The notes below the pieces were generated by a model. It was given only the letters and a program-made list of their open reading frames with translations. It was not told the origin of the DNA and did no database searches. Position numbers and translations under genes: made by a program. This document shows, one piece after another, positions 5,901 through 6,323 of a DNA stretch of 6,323 nucleotides; the first letter of the stretch is position 1; every line of letters starts with the position of its first letter. The stretch comes from an uncultured Clostridia bacterium (GTDB lineage Bacteria; Bacillota; Clostridia; Oscillospirales; Ruminococcaceae), in assembly GCA_947175045.1 (NCBI GenBank), contig CAMWLH010000129.1, forward strand, positions 1 to 6,323, given 5' to 3'.

Positions 5901-6323
5901 CTCCATATTCATAAATCCGTTTCTCCAACTAGCGGCAGGAGCCATTTCGCCGCTGTAATTCATTACCCAGCTCATATCAATGTTGGGGTGCAGGTTGACA
6001 AACCATTCTTCATCGTCGGTGAGAGCGCAATCGTAATCCTCCGCAAACACTACGTCGTACAGAATATACGCGCTGTGCTCGTCCGCCGCGATACCCTTTA
6101 TAATCACGTCGAATTTATCAAAATTATAGGTCAGGTCAAGCTCCTTGCCTATCGTTGAAAAATCGAACATAACGTTCTTGGTCTGCAGATCACTCTCACC
6201 GTTGTACTGATCAAAACGCTCTCTGAACATATCCTCAAACGCAGCGGGCAGATTCCACTGATATGCCGCGCTGACCCCTATCGCCGGTGTTCCCAGCAGC
6301 GCAGCCGCGGCGGCGGGGATAAG
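2946..6323 (-). CDS. Giant membrane-anchored protein with four DUF4179-like ectodomain repeats, 5' end outside window
   Basis: I do not know the function. The frame remains open from its stop (2946-2948) to the right edge, giving at least 1,125 residues. The first Met in view (codon 6230-6228) is probably internal, because the 31 codons before it read LIPAAAAALLGTPAIG and onward, a hydrophobic segment like the single membrane helix that precedes DUF4179 in anti-sigma-like proteins of Firmicutes. No ribosome binding site is seen before that Met. The rest is a tetramer of a ~250-270 aa module (residues counted from Met 6230): 22-290, 297-545, 564-824 and 834-1094. Each module opens with F-D-F-x-x-I-G-K-E and G-x-x-x-D-x-H-x-A-Y-I-x-Y-x-V-x-F, has a middle motif like I-T-P-F-G-x-x-Y-T-V, and ends with YPVD...I-x-S-V-x-I-G. 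The protein is acidic, with no cell-wall sorting signal at its C-terminus (it ends GGYTIDVH). It is convergent to the toxin operon and shares its terminator. A cytoplasmic sigma-binding region and a partner ECF sigma gene may lie beyond the edge. Standard DUF4179 proteins are far shorter. Confidence 0.85.
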   Translation of the reverse strand, partial: LIPAAAAALLGTPAIGVSAAYQWNLPAAFEDMFRERFDQYNGESDLQTKNVMFDFSTIGKELDLTYNFDKFDVIIKGIAADEHSAYILYDVVFAEDYDCALTDDEEWFVNLHPNIDMSWVMNYSGEMAPAASWRNGFMNMEGNTAHCFVTINISGISMQDKPLVYSFDRLVHRSGDKEDILELEEKKFSVDMDFELWRNSVRILPNEKITLESGETGIIDYIGLSTFGVELDVEWTGDMLSEENKEDMCEKLKNSITINYKDGTTSRDTVFTAEYLGSNRMRMHSHEDSYSTSVLLSWVYPVYMRDIESITIGDKTYNVQSAYNASPFDFASIGKEINRVYEFENYTLNVRGLITDGYSAYIVCDVVFDEDFDYAPKDGWYDWELSVDSDLPGGNGVPSIVNGNVYTFYNRVGTIDNTTLRGKTVTFDFEWLRRGEMPHGSEKNETPEELEREVLDCGVTLEVDFDFDVTRGNKSVIGSAPVYLSELFGSGTLTDFTVTPLGIKATVENSDIESAISVKAEINDFDLILYHADGTMTLVEGFGRLDEGTLYLEGYFEYPLDTSDIVSAKIGNVEVDLSAGKFAQTSSVGQKVPAFDFSSIGKALGESFEAPGYTLTVNGVVADAHTAHFIYTIEFNDKFPLDYKHTDVSGTGWFDWWVADFGLTVNGKEANIGMSSSAADNVWLNENTLQGSFMISCDEVSLENSDVTLTIGTLSRRHTTDSSIDDRQDIQCGMTVDFSLGDMLGMELDLTPNKTFALDGIGSAVITEVKITPFMLTYTVLPADGQQVEFEKFCGAIFKGNGETGVTLKNGAKVSAKSGMGSEKNGGMESFMEMSYPVDPAEVASVTICGREISLTETAAPARYGFPQLDGKELGKTLKGDGFTLTLDKVIADIHNAYIFYTLDFDEGTNYASGTPNNWGFDFRAKLDGKERSGAVGRGIPYLEDGALKGYFRLTYPEYDLTDTTLTLSFNSLNYNRTTLSPLEEKHIGFVESVDIAMDFDLLTDALKLTPNVEIKADGVTAVLSEMEITPFGMNYTVTLPEELLDEDFDVFKEAVGKVQEALDNPYYGSTPIITFDDGSVGYDLITSGTGSVGSTINNGHTFTRPVDTSKIKSISIGGYTIDVH
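2949..3731 (-). repeat. Ectodomain module 4 (C-terminal)
   Basis: Residues 834-1094. The opening is diverged (FPQLDGKELGKTLKGDGFT) but VIADIHNAYIFYTLDF is well kept. The second half has LTPNVEIKADGVTAVL and MEITPFGMNYTV, and the closing motif RPVDTSKIKSISIGGYTIDV ends one residue before the stop. The protein therefore ends exactly at a module boundary. Confidence 0.8.
3759..4541 (-). repeat. Ectodomain module 3
   Basis: Residues 564-824. It begins FDFSSIGKALGESFEAPGYT with GVVADAHTAHFIYTIEF and GWFDWWV. The second half starts LTPNKTFALDGIGSAV (718-733) and carries VKITPFMLTYTV. The closing motif is YPVDPAEVASVTICGREISL. It is closer to module 4 than to modules 1-2 in the stretches compared. 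Confidence 0.8.
4596..5342 (-). repeat. Ectodomain module 2
   Basis: Residues 297-545. It begins FDFASIGKEINRVYEFENY with GLITDGYSAYIVCDVVF. The second-half motif is LTDFTVTPLGIKATV (462-476) and the closing motif YPLDTSDIVSAKIGNVEVDL. The first half includes a Trp-rich GWYDWEL element (348-354) that is also found in module 3 (GWFDWWV). Confidence 0.8.
5361..6167 (-). repeat. Ectodomain module 1 (membrane-proximal)
   Basis: Residues 22-290 from Met 6230. It begins FDFSTIGKELDLTYNFDKF and contains GIAADEHSAYILYDVVF, a second-half motif IIDYIGLSTFGVEL (187-200), and the closing motif VYPVYMRDIESITIGDKTYN. Over the first 48 residues 23 are identical to module 2 by my count. It is the longest module. 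Confidence 0.8.

Noticed and set aside
4131..6158. A 675-codon open frame on the + strand opposite the giant gene
   Set aside because: It lies wholly antisense to a gene with four clear protein repeats. Its translation is low in recognisable domains and rich in Ala, Val, Arg and Tyr in the way expected of a shadow frame created by the codon bias of the true gene.
6228..6230. Met codon as the start of the giant protein
   Set aside because: No ribosome binding site precedes it, the frame is open upstream to the edge, and the upstream codons encode the expected membrane segment.
1..6323. CRISPR array, tRNA, rRNA or insertion-sequence ends
   Set aside because: I saw no short direct repeats with regular spacers, no cloverleaf-like sequence, no transposase-like protein and no terminal inverted repeats flanking any gene.

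Overview
The window looks like chromosomal DNA of a low-to-mid GC anaerobic Bacillota, most likely a gut Clostridia of the Ruminococcus/Oscillospiraceae kind. The reasons are AGGAGG-type ribosome binding sites, a textbook SigA promoter, a Gram-positive style ABC-exporter adaptor and FtsX/MacB-type permease pair, and a very large DUF4179-like surface protein. The lineage is inferred from style, since no marker gene is present.

Left part (1-2282, + strand): a short AT-rich leader is followed by two genes 19 nt apart. The first is a membrane-anchored periplasmic-adaptor-like (HlyD/MFP) protein of about 314 aa. The second is a 393-aa MacB/FtsX-type ABC permease. They should form the adaptor and membrane parts of a tripartite-like exporter. 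The ATPase usually encoded beside them is not in the window.

Middle (2283-2945, + strand): a compact type II toxin-antitoxin operon. A RelB/DinJ-type ribbon-helix-helix antitoxin overlaps by 4 nt a YoeB/Txe-type RNase toxin that keeps all the catalytic residues known from E. coli YoeB. A perfect consensus promoter (TTGACA, 17 nt, TATAAT, extended -10) drives it and is overlaid by inverted repeats that look like the autoregulatory operator. A 10-bp hairpin between this operon and the convergent gene can serve as terminator on both strands. Sampled GC in the toxin gene is lower than in the exporter genes, consistent with separate acquisition.

Right part (2946-6323, - strand): one giant gene whose reading frame stays open to the right edge of the window, so its 5' end is missing. 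The visible part is a hydrophobic segment followed by roughly 1,100 residues made of four diverged tandem copies of a ~250-270 aa two-part module. The first part of each module resembles DUF4179, the extracytoplasmic domain often attached to anti-sigma-like membrane proteins of Firmicutes. The fourfold multiplication of this ectodomain is the most unusual thing in the window. Its function is unknown.
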